Assembly (NCBI GenBank): GCA_035405785.1
Contig: DAONJS010000012.1
Coordinates: 18,500 to 82,499 of the forward strand
DNA from: BPGX01 sp035405785
Lineage (GTDB): Bacteria > Bacteroidota > Bacteroidia > B-17B0 > Aurantibacillaceae
DNA: 64,000 nt
Reading direction: 5' to 3'
Below are positions 1 to 7,838 of the stretch, one piece after another. A program made the position numbers and the translations under genes. Each line of letters opens with the position of its first letter. The stretch's first letter is position 1. The notes beneath the pieces were generated by a model. It had not been told where the DNA came from, did no database searches, and saw only the letters and a list, made by a program, of their open reading frames with translations.

Positions 1-807
1 AAAATACCTTTTATTGAAAGAGTATTCAGAGTAATTTCTATTCAAAACAGAAGCGTAGAATTAGGGTTTCAAGCCATTACTTCTGATCAGGCAAATGTAA
101 ATTTTACTGCTATGCTCTTATACACTGTATTAGACCAAAGAGAGGAAACTATTAAAAATGTTGCATTTAAATTTATTGATGAAAAAAGTTTTATGCAGGC
201 ATTAGTAAGAACGGTAGAAGGTTCGGTGCGTTCATTTGTAGCCACTAAAAAACAAGCAGAAATTCTTTCATTGCGTAGAGAAATTGTAGAAGCAGTAAAA
301 CAACAATTAGATAAAACATTAGAAGAATGGGGATATCATTTAATTGACTTACAAATCAACGATATTACTTTTGACGAAGAAGTAATGCGTAGTATGGCAA
401 AAGTTGTGGCAAGTAACAACTTAAAGTTAGCGGCAGAAAACGAAGGACAAGCACTTTTAATCACTAAGACAAAAGCCGCAGAAGCAGAGGGTAATGCTAT
501 TAAAATATCTGCTCAAGCAGAAAAAGAAGCCGCACAAATGAGAGGTCAGGGTATTGCTCTTTTCCGCCAGGAAGTTGCAAAAGGTATGGCTCTTGCGGCT
601 CAACAAATGCAGGACGCTAATTTAGATGCTTCTTTGATTTTATTTAGTATGTGGACAGAATCTGTTAAGAACTTTGCTGAACATGGAAAAGGCAACATTA
701 TATTTTTAGATGGTAGCACCGAAGGTATGGAAAAAACTTTAAGACAACTGATGGCTATTGGAAATATCAATTTAAATCCAAATAACGGTTCTGCAAACAA
801 AAAATAA
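1..807 (+). CDS. SPFH/Band 7 domain protein (5' end outside window)
   Basis: The reading frame is open from base 1, so the start and any membrane anchor lie upstream; 268 residues are visible. The visible part carries the second half of an SPFH (stomatin/prohibitin/flotillin/HflK) domain, followed by an Ala/Glu/Lys-rich segment (roughly residues 135-195) of the coiled-coil type seen in flotillin-like proteins, with AEAEGNAIKISAQAEKEAAQ. The C-terminus ends in a short Asn-rich tail. SPFH proteins form membrane-associated oligomeric scaffolds that organise microdomains or control membrane proteases. comEC begins 19 bp downstream on the same strand. Prohibitin-like and flotillin-like subfamilies cannot be separated from this fragment. 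The first internal Met (112) is not the true start. Confidence 0.9.
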   Translation, partial: KIPFIERVFRVISIQNRSVELGFQAITSDQANVNFTAMLLYTVLDQREETIKNVAFKFIDEKSFMQALVRTVEGSVRSFVATKKQAEILSLRREIVEAVKQQLDKTLEEWGYHLIDLQINDITFDEEVMRSMAKVVASNNLKLAAENEGQALLITKTKAAEAEGNAIKISAQAEKEAAQMRGQGIALFRQEVAKGMALAAQQMQDANLDASLILFSMWTESVKNFAEHGKGNIIFLDGSTEGMEKTLRQLMAIGNINLNPNNGSANKK

Positions 808-826
808 TGTTTGTTTTCTGTAGCAA

Positions 827-2845
827 ATGGCTTTTGCTCGTTTTCCATTGCTTCGCCTTTTAGGTTCTTTTATTGCGGGCATTTTATCTTACATTTATTT
901 TTCAGAAATATTTGTTCCGTTTAAGTTAGAAAACTTTTATATTTCTACGGGAATTATTGTTTTGTATGTATTGCTGGTCATTGCACAATTTTATTTTAAT
1001 TTAAAAACAATTGTTAGTTTAGTTGCAGATATTGCTTTGTTTATATTGGGCTATCAATTGTGTTACTATCAGGATTTATCTCATCATTCAAGTTTTATTG
1101 GAAATAAAATTTCTTCTGATAAAACTCAATTAATCATTGTAAAACCAAAAGATGTAGTAGTTCATAAAGATCGTTATTCCAAATTATTTGTTAAGTCATT
1201 CAAAATTTATGATGCACAAAAAGGAAAATGGGACAATGTAAAAGGTGATATTTTGTTGTATAGTTCATTTGATTTAGATAGTATTTATCAACCTGATGCT
1301 TATTATTTATTGTCTGCAAAATTGCAAGCACCATCATCCTCTCAAAATCCCTATTTATTCAATTATGCCGAACACTTGAAAAAACAAGATGTTTATTATG
1401 TTGCTTACATTAAAAATAAATCAGAATTAAAATTTTTGCATAAACAAAAAATATCAGATATAAGAGAATTGGCTTTGATAACAAGATACAAAATTATCAA
1501 GTATTTTAAGAGTAATGTTTATTTAAACGAAACAAATAAAAGCATTGCCATTGCATTATTAACAGGATTTGATGATGAGTTAGATAATGATATTATTCAA
1601 TCATTTGTGTATTCAGGTACACTGCATATTCTCTCGGTTTCAGGATTTCATACAGGATTATTATTTTTATTAATTACTTTTATTTTTTCTTTGATTGATC
1701 CATACAAAAGATGGAGATGGACAAGAATAATTTTGACAATTTTCATATTGTTTTTTTATGCTTTTTTATCTGGCTTTGCACCTCCTATTGTAAGGGCGGC
1801 AATTATGCTTACATTAATAGTTGTCCAACAACATATTTATACAGATAGAATTTTACATCCACTCAATGTTTTATCCGCTGCAGCATTTTTTGTATTGGCT
1901 TACAATCCTTTTTACATCAATGATGTAGGATTTTTATTAAGTTTTTCTGCAATGATTGGTATCGTTTATTTTTCACCAAAAATGATTTTTGAAAATAAAA
2001 TTATTCAAGATATTTGGGACATTGTAAGTATGTCAATTGGGGCACAATTAGGCACTTTGCCATTTTCTTTATATTACTTTCATGGATTTGCATTTTTGTT
2101 TTTCATTGCTAACATCATCATTATTCCACTTTCTACAATTATTATGTTTGTTGCTATTTCAGCACTTATTCCTGTGTCTTTTTTGTCAATTGTTTTGAAT
2201 TACCTTATTTCATTAATGATTTATTTAAATAATTGGATTGCAAATACAAAAACATACTTTGATTGGATACATTTTAATTTTTTAGATGGCATTGTTTTAT
2301 CTGTGCTGATAATTGGAATTTCTATTTTTATTAGAAAAGTTATAGAAAAGGAAATGCATTGGATTCATCTCTTTAATTTTTGCATTGGAACAATAGCAAT
2401 ATGGATTTTTGCTCATCATTTTATGTATGTAATGAATAATCAAAAAAAGAAGATTTATCTGTATGTAGATAAAAAGCAATTCAATTGCTGGATTCAAAAA
2501 GAAAATACCATCACATTCAACAAACTTGATTCTGCTGATTTGAATTATTGGGCAAAAAATTTACTTTTGAAAAATTGTATTGATAAATATTCTATTTATC
2601 CATTTAATTTAATTCAATTCAAAAACAAAAAATTTTTCATTGCCCGCCAAATGATTGATACAAACATCATTATTACTTCAAAACCAAATGTTATTATCTG
2701 GGATATTAGAAAAGATTGGGACTTTGAAAGATTTAATTACTCAACATTAGAAAAAATTTATTTGATAGAAAATCGCAGAAAAGACAAAACAATATACTTT
2801 GATAAAGTGAAGATATTAAAGAGTGGAGATTTTATCAGTTTTTAG
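827..2845 (+). CDS. comEC: ComEC/Rec2-family competence protein, channel part only
   Basis: 672 residues. Two or three hydrophobic helices at the N-terminus are followed by a DUF4131-like soluble region (about 85-210). The polytopic Competence domain (about 235-510) contains the family signature ILSVSGFHTGLL near residue 270, matching the usual HLLAVSG-H block. In naturally transformable bacteria ComEC forms the inner-membrane channel that imports single-stranded DNA. The last 130 residues after the final helix show no HxHxDH metallo-beta-lactamase motif, so the nuclease-like C-terminal domain of Bacillus-type ComEC is absent; shorter ComEC proteins are common in Bacteroidota. The gene follows the SPFH gene by 19 bp and its stop codon is the first unit of a heptamer repeat array. 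Confidence 0.9.
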   Translation: MAFARFPLLRLLGSFIAGILSYIYFSEIFVPFKLENFYISTGIIVLYVLLVIAQFYFNLKTIVSLVADIALFILGYQLCYYQDLSHHSSFIGNKISSDKTQLIIVKPKDVVVHKDRYSKLFVKSFKIYDAQKGKWDNVKGDILLYSSFDLDSIYQPDAYYLLSAKLQAPSSSQNPYLFNYAEHLKKQDVYYVAYIKNKSELKFLHKQKISDIRELALITRYKIIKYFKSNVYLNETNKSIAIALLTGFDDELDNDIIQSFVYSGTLHILSVSGFHTGLLFLLITFIFSLIDPYKRWRWTRIILTIFILFFYAFLSGFAPPIVRAAIMLTLIVVQQHIYTDRILHPLNVLSAAAFFVLAYNPFYINDVGFLLSFSAMIGIVYFSPKMIFENKIIQDIWDIVSMSIGAQLGTLPFSLYYFHGFAFLFFIANIIIIPLSTIIMFVAISALIPVSFLSIVLNYLISLMIYLNNWIANTKTYFDWIHFNFLDGIVLSVLIIGISIFIRKVIEKEMHWIHLFNFCIGTIAIWIFAHHFMYVMNNQKKKIYLYVDKKQFNCWIQKENTITFNKLDSADLNYWAKNLLLKNCIDKYSIYPFNLIQFKNKKFFIARQMIDTNIIITSKPNVIIWDIRKDWDFERFNYSTLEKIYLIENRRKDKTIYFDKVKILKSGDFISF

Positions 2846-2917
2846 TTATGAGTGTTTAGTTTTTAGTTGTATTTTTAAGTAACTCAAAATTAAAAACAGA
2901 AAACTCAAAACTAATTA
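2843..2917. repeat. Inverted period-7 arrays after comEC
   Basis: The left arm (2843-2869) reads as 7-bp units of the type TAGTTAT/GAGTGTT/TAGTTTT. The right arm (2881-2917) is the complementary class ACTCAAA/ATTAAAA/ACTCAAA. The arms can fold back over a loop of about 10 nt. The array begins at the TAG stop codon of comEC. It lies between convergent genes, so it may act as a terminator, although it is not a classical GC-rich stem. Confidence 0.75.
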
Positions 2918-2919
2918 AA

Positions 2920-2960
2920 CTCTGCGTTTCAGCGTCTTTACGGTAAAAAAGCAGTGGCTG
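2920..2960. repeat. Short dispersed GCGTTT/GCGTCTTTaCGGT-type repeat
   Basis: CTCTGCGTTTCAGCGTCT followed by TTTACGGTA belongs to a family of short intergenic words built on CGCAAAG (here on the complementary strand). Related words occur at 12279-12327, 13803-13830 and 61663-61684. No gene is visible here. Confidence 0.5.
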
Positions 2961-3000
2961 AATAGTATTAAAAATTTTATCCATTAAAATTTAAACACCA

Positions 3001-6000
3001 TCACTCAACCTCCACATCATCACAATGATAAAGTTTGTGTGGTTTTGGCTGATACTTTTGAGAAGTAGATCCATTCTTTTTCTCTTTCAGCAATTTTTCT
3101 ATAATCCTTGCCCTTTCTTTTTTAATGTATTCTTCTCTTCTTTTGTTATCTTCTTCATCATAAAATATTTGTCCATCTATAATGGTATATTTAACTTTTG
3201 CATACACACTTAATGGAAAATCTGACCACAATACAAGATCTGCAATTTTACCTACTTCAATACTTCCCACTTCTTTATCAATCCCAAGTGCTTTTGCAGG
3301 ATTCAAAGTAACCATCTTCAATGCTTGAACTGGCGATAGATTTCCATACTTTATACTTTTGCCTGCTTCTTGATTAAGTCGTCTGCCCATATCTGCATCA
3401 TCTGAATTAATACAAGTATTAACGCCCATTTTTGTGAGTAATGCGGAATTGTAAGGAATTGCTTCCATTACTTCCATTTTATATGCCCACCAATCACTGA
3501 ATGTAGAAGCATTCGCACCATGTTGTTTTAATTTATCTGCTACTTTATATCCTTCTAAAATGTGCGTAAAAGTATTAACTCTAAATTTCAAACTATCCGC
3601 TAAATGAATGAGCATATTGATTTCACTTTGCACATAACTATGACAAGTGATGTTTCTTTTATCTTCTAAAATTTCAACAAGTGCATCCAATTCTAAATCC
3701 TTTCTTGGAGGGGCAACTTTTTTTCTTTCTTTTTCTGGCAATGAAAGATATTGTTTCCATTCGTTTTGATATTTTTTGGCTCTATGAAAATAATCATTGA
3801 ACACCTGTTCCACACCCATTCTTGTTTGCGGAAATCTATCTGATGGTGGATTATTCCCTTGCTTTACATTTTCACCTAATGCAAATTTGATAGATGGTTT
3901 GGCTTTTTTGTATTTCATCTCATCAGCATTATAGCCCCATTTAAGTTTAATGACCTGACATTGCCCACCAATAGGATTAGCAGATCCGTGTAGGAGTTGT
4001 GCAGTAGTAACACCTCCTGCCAGTTGTCTGTAGATATTTATATCTTCTGGATTGATGACATCACCTATTCTAACTTCTGAACTACTTGCTTGTGTCCATT
4101 CATTTACACCACCTTCAATAGCAATGTGCGAATGTTCATCAATAATACCGGGCGTAAGATGCATTCCTTTGGCATCAATGATTTTTGCAAAAGCCAATTT
4201 TGGCACATCAATATTTGGAGCAATGCGAACAATTTTTCCATCTACAACATACACATCATATTCATTAAGAACACTATCTTTTGTGTTTGTCCATACTGTT
4301 GCATCTTTGATGAGTATTGCATCGTAGCGATGTTTTAATTTATCTAATACTTGTTCAAAAAAATTCAATGTGTCTGGTGATGGCAAACCGTAAGCAGAAA
4401 ATGGATAAATTATTTTTCCTATATCTGATAATTTATTTTCTTCTTTTGATTTTGTTGTGTCTTTAATAGATGATTTTTTGCGAATAATAATGTTTTGATA
4501 AGTTTCATCTTTTAAATTATACACTACACCATTGATTGTGCTGTCTTGTGGATTAAAATTTCCAGTAAATGTAAGTTTGTATGAAGAGTCCTGAATTTGA
4601 AATTGCATTTTTGGATAATTCATTTTTGAGGATATTTTCAATTGATTTGTATCTTTTTTAATTTCTAATTTTGGATTTCCGATGCTTCCTTTAATAATCA
4701 AAGTAAAATTTTGATTTTGAAAAGACCATTCATATTTGCCATTCCATTTATCTGCTTCTCTATTGTTGTAATAATGCGGTTTTCCTAGCACCCAATGTTC
4801 AATGATTGTTACATCATCATTAAAAATATCTTTGTCAGTAATAAAGAAGTTAGCAAGATAATTTTCTTTAATAGATCCTACTTGATTGTCTGCATTGATA
4901 AATTTTGCGGGATTGTATGTCAACGCTTTAAGTATTGTTTTTTCAGATGTTCCATAAGATTTGATTTTTTTTAGTAATTGAAGAAAATTGTTTTTATCTT
5001 TTAATCCATAAGATGTAAGAGCAAATTCAATATTATTTTTTTCAAGGAATGCTGTGTTAGTAGGGGCTAATTCCCAGTGTTTTAAATCTGAAAGTGGAAT
5101 AATTTCTGCATCTAAAGGATCTGATACATCATAAGGTTCAGGAAAGTTAAGCGGAACAATCAATTTGGGGCGAATGTTTTTCAAATCATTGATTCTTTGA
5201 TATTCATCGCCATTAGTTTTAAAAATAAATGAAAGTTTGAATTCATCTGCAATAGATTGTGATCTAAAAATATCCCATTTGTTAGAACATTCAAAAATGA
5301 TAGGCAATTGTAAAAGTTCATTTAAATGAGCAAGAGAAACATTTACTTCTTTGTTTTGTTGCTTATACCATTGTGCATCATACAAAGATTGACGAATAAG
5401 AGCAATAGAACCCATTAAGGCAGAAGGATAAAAATGTGGAGACGAACCTTTTTTAAATGAAAAATTTGTAGCGGCACTTTCTATTAAGATATTCTCATGT
5501 TCAGAAATATCTGCTAATCCCACAAGAGTATTACTTCCACGAATAATACCATCTTTTATTCCTGTAAGTAAAATACCAAAACCTGTTTTTCTGTATTCAT
5601 CGGCTTTATCTTTTGAATACACAAAATTTTGGCTCGCTTTGAAATCGCTTTTAATTGCAGGATTCCAATAGTATGCACCTTTTACATAATTTTCCTTGAA
5701 AGATCCGGTGTTATTTTGTTTTTTAATTTCGGGCATCCCAAAATCAGAATACAAATCAATAAAAGAAGGATAAATATGTTTGCCATTTAAATCAATTACT
5801 ACAACATTTTGTTGAGGCAAATCTTTTTCTGATGTAGTTACTTTCAGAATTTTATTGTTTTTAATGATTAAATGTGCTTTTGGTAAAGTAGTTTGATAAT
5901 CTTGATGAATAATCGCATTTTTGAAAACATAAGTGGCATTGAATTGATAACTTGCTTCGTTGGAAGGATAAGTAATTTGTGCCTGTAATGAAAAATGATA

Positions 6001-6039
6001 TAAAGATATTAAAACAAAAAAAGATTTAATTTTTCTCAT
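3001..6039 (-). CDS. Exported double-domain amidohydrolase family protein
   Basis: 1012 residues with a cleavable signal peptide (MRKIKSFFVLISLYHFSLQAQ). It holds two amidohydrolase-like halves. The N-terminal half (about 30-430) has the layout of the fold, but the position expected for the metal-binding HxH reads DLYSDFG, so it looks catalytically dead. A linker of about 110 beta-rich residues follows. The C-terminal half (about 575-985) has the HxH motif in LTPGIIDEHSH, further His residues in ITCHSY and TFTHILEG, and the final Asp in NSDDADMG, as in imidazolonepropionase-like enzymes. Such large two-part amidohydrolases are common in Bacteroidota; substrate unknown, location periplasm or outer membrane. 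It lies downstream of the SPOR-like gene on the same strand (43 bp gap). Confidence 0.88.
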   Translation of the reverse strand: MRKIKSFFVLISLYHFSLQAQITYPSNEASYQFNATYVFKNAIIHQDYQTTLPKAHLIIKNNKILKVTTSEKDLPQQNVVVIDLNGKHIYPSFIDLYSDFGMPEIKKQNNTGSFKENYVKGAYYWNPAIKSDFKASQNFVYSKDKADEYRKTGFGILLTGIKDGIIRGSNTLVGLADISEHENILIESAATNFSFKKGSSPHFYPSALMGSIALIRQSLYDAQWYKQQNKEVNVSLAHLNELLQLPIIFECSNKWDIFRSQSIADEFKLSFIFKTNGDEYQRINDLKNIRPKLIVPLNFPEPYDVSDPLDAEIIPLSDLKHWELAPTNTAFLEKNNIEFALTSYGLKDKNNFLQLLKKIKSYGTSEKTILKALTYNPAKFINADNQVGSIKENYLANFFITDKDIFNDDVTIIEHWVLGKPHYYNNREADKWNGKYEWSFQNQNFTLIIKGSIGNPKLEIKKDTNQLKISSKMNYPKMQFQIQDSSYKLTFTGNFNPQDSTINGVVYNLKDETYQNIIIRKKSSIKDTTKSKEENKLSDIGKIIYPFSAYGLPSPDTLNFFEQVLDKLKHRYDAILIKDATVWTNTKDSVLNEYDVYVVDGKIVRIAPNIDVPKLAFAKIIDAKGMHLTPGIIDEHSHIAIEGGVNEWTQASSSEVRIGDVINPEDINIYRQLAGGVTTAQLLHGSANPIGGQCQVIKLKWGYNADEMKYKKAKPSIKFALGENVKQGNNPPSDRFPQTRMGVEQVFNDYFHRAKKYQNEWKQYLSLPEKERKKVAPPRKDLELDALVEILEDKRNITCHSYVQSEINMLIHLADSLKFRVNTFTHILEGYKVADKLKQHGANASTFSDWWAYKMEVMEAIPYNSALLTKMGVNTCINSDDADMGRRLNQEAGKSIKYGNLSPVQALKMVTLNPAKALGIDKEVGSIEVGKIADLVLWSDFPLSVYAKVKYTIIDGQIFYDEEDNKRREEYIKKERARIIEKLLKEKKNGSTSQKYQPKPHKLYHCDDVEVE

Positions 6040-6082
6040 AGATAAAATTTATTGAATGAATTATTTTGATAGATAAAATTTA

Positions 6083-6469
6083 TTAAAGATTTGGCAGAAT
6101 TTTTGTTTTAATAATAAAAGCATTAGGATAATCAGGTTGAATTTTTTTGAGGACTTCGTGGGCTTCTAATTTAGTTCTAAAATTTCCGATTACAAGAATA
6201 AAATTAGGTTGGCTATAATCATCATAAATAGGAATATCGGGATATTTAGATTGAAATTCAGTTTTTACTTTTTCCATTTTGTTTCTATCTACATCAAAAA
6301 ATATCTTGATTCTGTATCCATCATATTTGCCATTTGTAAGTTGATGATATTGCTTTTTTTTAAGTATTAACTGATGAACAGCACTTGTATCTTTTATTAC
6401 AACAGAATTTTGAGCACTGCTAAAAAATGAAAGTAAGCCAAAAATTAAACACACTAAATAGCGAAACAT
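6083..6469 (-). CDS. Small exported SPOR-like domain protein
   Basis: 128 residues with the start chosen at the Met that begins a good signal peptide (MFRYLVCLIFGLLSFFSSAQ). The reading frame stays open to 6547, but the upstream part is hydrophobic without signal logic, and a TAnnTTTG box sits at 6479-6486, inside it. After about 35 linker residues comes a C-terminal SPOR-like fold (about 50-125): GYRIKIFFDVDRN, then NFILVIGNFRTKLEAHEVLKKI, ending in an exposed beta strand. SPOR domains bind denuded glycan strands of peptidoglycan. The gene is transcribed toward the amidohydrolase and may share its transcript. Partner proteins are unknown. Confidence 0.75.
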   Translation of the reverse strand: MFRYLVCLIFGLLSFFSSAQNSVVIKDTSAVHQLILKKKQYHQLTNGKYDGYRIKIFFDVDRNKMEKVKTEFQSKYPDIPIYDDYSQPNFILVIGNFRTKLEAHEVLKKIQPDYPNAFIIKTKILPNL

Positions 6470-6478
6470 TTTTTTGAG

Positions 6479-6486
6479 CAAAAGTA
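6479..6486 (-). promoter_or_regulatory. TAnnTTTG -7 box for the SPOR-like gene
   Basis: On the minus strand the sequence is TACTTTTG followed by CTC, a perfect match to the Bacteroidota -7 consensus. Only 9 nt separate it from the ATG at 6469, so the transcript would be almost leaderless. No clear -33 TTG is seen at the usual spacing. Confidence 0.5.
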
Positions 6487-6716
6487 ATGAAAAAATGGGA
6501 ATGGAAAGGAAATTGTAGTTTAAAAAAGCAAAGTCATTTTTCACCACAATAAAGAAAATCAGGAAATTTGATAAAAAAGCGATTATTTGGAATAAATGCT
6601 CAGTATTTAAAATTTTTCGTAAAATTATTTTATCCCTATAATCATTACTTCATTTTCCCCTTATCCACATATAAATAAATTTTACTACTTTTAAGCCCTC
6701 ATTTTATTCTGAACTC

Positions 6717-7787
6717 GTGGGAAAATATATTTTATCTAAATTTTTATACTCTATTATAGTGCTCTGGGGCGTTACTACTGCTATTTTTTTCTTATTTAAT
6801 GTATTGCCCGGTGACCCCGCTACTATTATGTTAGGACAAAGAGCCAATAAAGAACAAATTGAAGCTATTCATAAAGATTTAGGTTTAGACCTTCCTATCC
6901 TTACTCAATATTTTTTGTATCTCAATGATTTATCGCCTATTTCAATTCATTCTGAAAATCCCGATTCCCACTGGTATTTTGATAAAGAAAAATACAGCGG
7001 TTTTTCACTTGTAAGCATAGGTGATAAAAAAATTGTATCCAAACTACCTTATCTGCGTCGCTCGTATATTTCTAAAAGACCTGTTTCAGAAATTATATTA
7101 GAAACATTACCCGAAACTACTGTGCTTGCATTTACATCCATCATACTGGCTTCTATACTTGGTATTTTGTTGGGAATTTTAGCGGCAATCAAATTTAATA
7201 CCTGGTATGATAAATTATCATTAGTTCTGTCAGTATTAGGAATGGCGGCACCTTCATTTTTTGTGGGATTGATTATTGCGTGGCTGTTTGGTTATGTGCT
7301 AAGAGATTATACCGGACTTTCTCCAACGGGCAGTTTGTTTGAATTAGATGTATGGGAAGGAGAAACAATACAACTTAAAAATTTAATTTTACCAGCATTA
7401 ACGCTGGGTGTTCGTCCGCTTGCCATCATTGTGCAATTGATGCGAAGTTCATTATTAGATGTTTTATCACAAGATTATATCAGAACTGCTCGTGCAAAAG
7501 GTTTGTCGTTTTATACTATTGTATTTAAACACGCTTTGAAAAACGCACTCAATCCTGTAGTTACCGCTATTTCAGGATGGTTTGCAGGATTGATGGCTGG
7601 TGCTGTATTTGTAGAATACATTTTTAACTGGAAAGGCATAGGATACGAAGTTTATGAAGCACTTACTAAAAATGATTTACCAGTTGTAATGGGATCTACA
7701 CTTGTATTTGCTCTGATATTTGTAATTACAAATTTAATCGTAGATATTATCTACGGATTTTTAGATCCACGGGTTAGAATTAAATAA
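6717..7787 (+). CDS. Dipeptide/oligopeptide-type ABC transporter permease (orphan)
   Basis: 356 residues starting with GTG. An N-terminal helix is followed by the DppB/OppB signature LFNVLPGDPATIMLGQRANKEQ (excerpted), and from about residue 125 by the BPD_transp_1 domain with five helices. The EAA loop reads DYIRTARAKGLSFYTIVFKH (about 255-275), the contact site for the ATPase. The periplasmic stretch between helices 1 and 2 (about 65-125) is long and carries an unrecognised insert rich in charged and Ser residues. The second permease, ATPases and binding protein are not in this neighbourhood; pheT follows after 51 bp. In Bacteroidota the B- and C-type permeases are sometimes encoded apart, so this is probably functional. 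Substrate is inferred as peptides from family only. Confidence 0.88.
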   Translation: MGKYILSKFLYSIIVLWGVTTAIFFLFNVLPGDPATIMLGQRANKEQIEAIHKDLGLDLPILTQYFLYLNDLSPISIHSENPDSHWYFDKEKYSGFSLVSIGDKKIVSKLPYLRRSYISKRPVSEIILETLPETTVLAFTSIILASILGILLGILAAIKFNTWYDKLSLVLSVLGMAAPSFFVGLIIAWLFGYVLRDYTGLSPTGSLFELDVWEGETIQLKNLILPALTLGVRPLAIIVQLMRSSLLDVLSQDYIRTARAKGLSFYTIVFKHALKNALNPVVTAISGWFAGLMAGAVFVEYIFNWKGIGYEVYEALTKNDLPVVMGSTLVFALIFVITNLIVDIIYGFLDPRVRIK

Positions 7788-7838
7788 TTTACAATGAAAA
7801 ATTATTTACTTGTAATTAAAAAATAAACCATTCAAAAA

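Noticed and set aside
6661..6669. Perfect DnaA box TTATCCACA, with another at 14082-14090, as a possible origin
   Set aside because: About one perfect box is expected by chance in 64 kb of this composition; there is no cluster, dnaA/dnaN gene or AT-rich unwinding module nearby.
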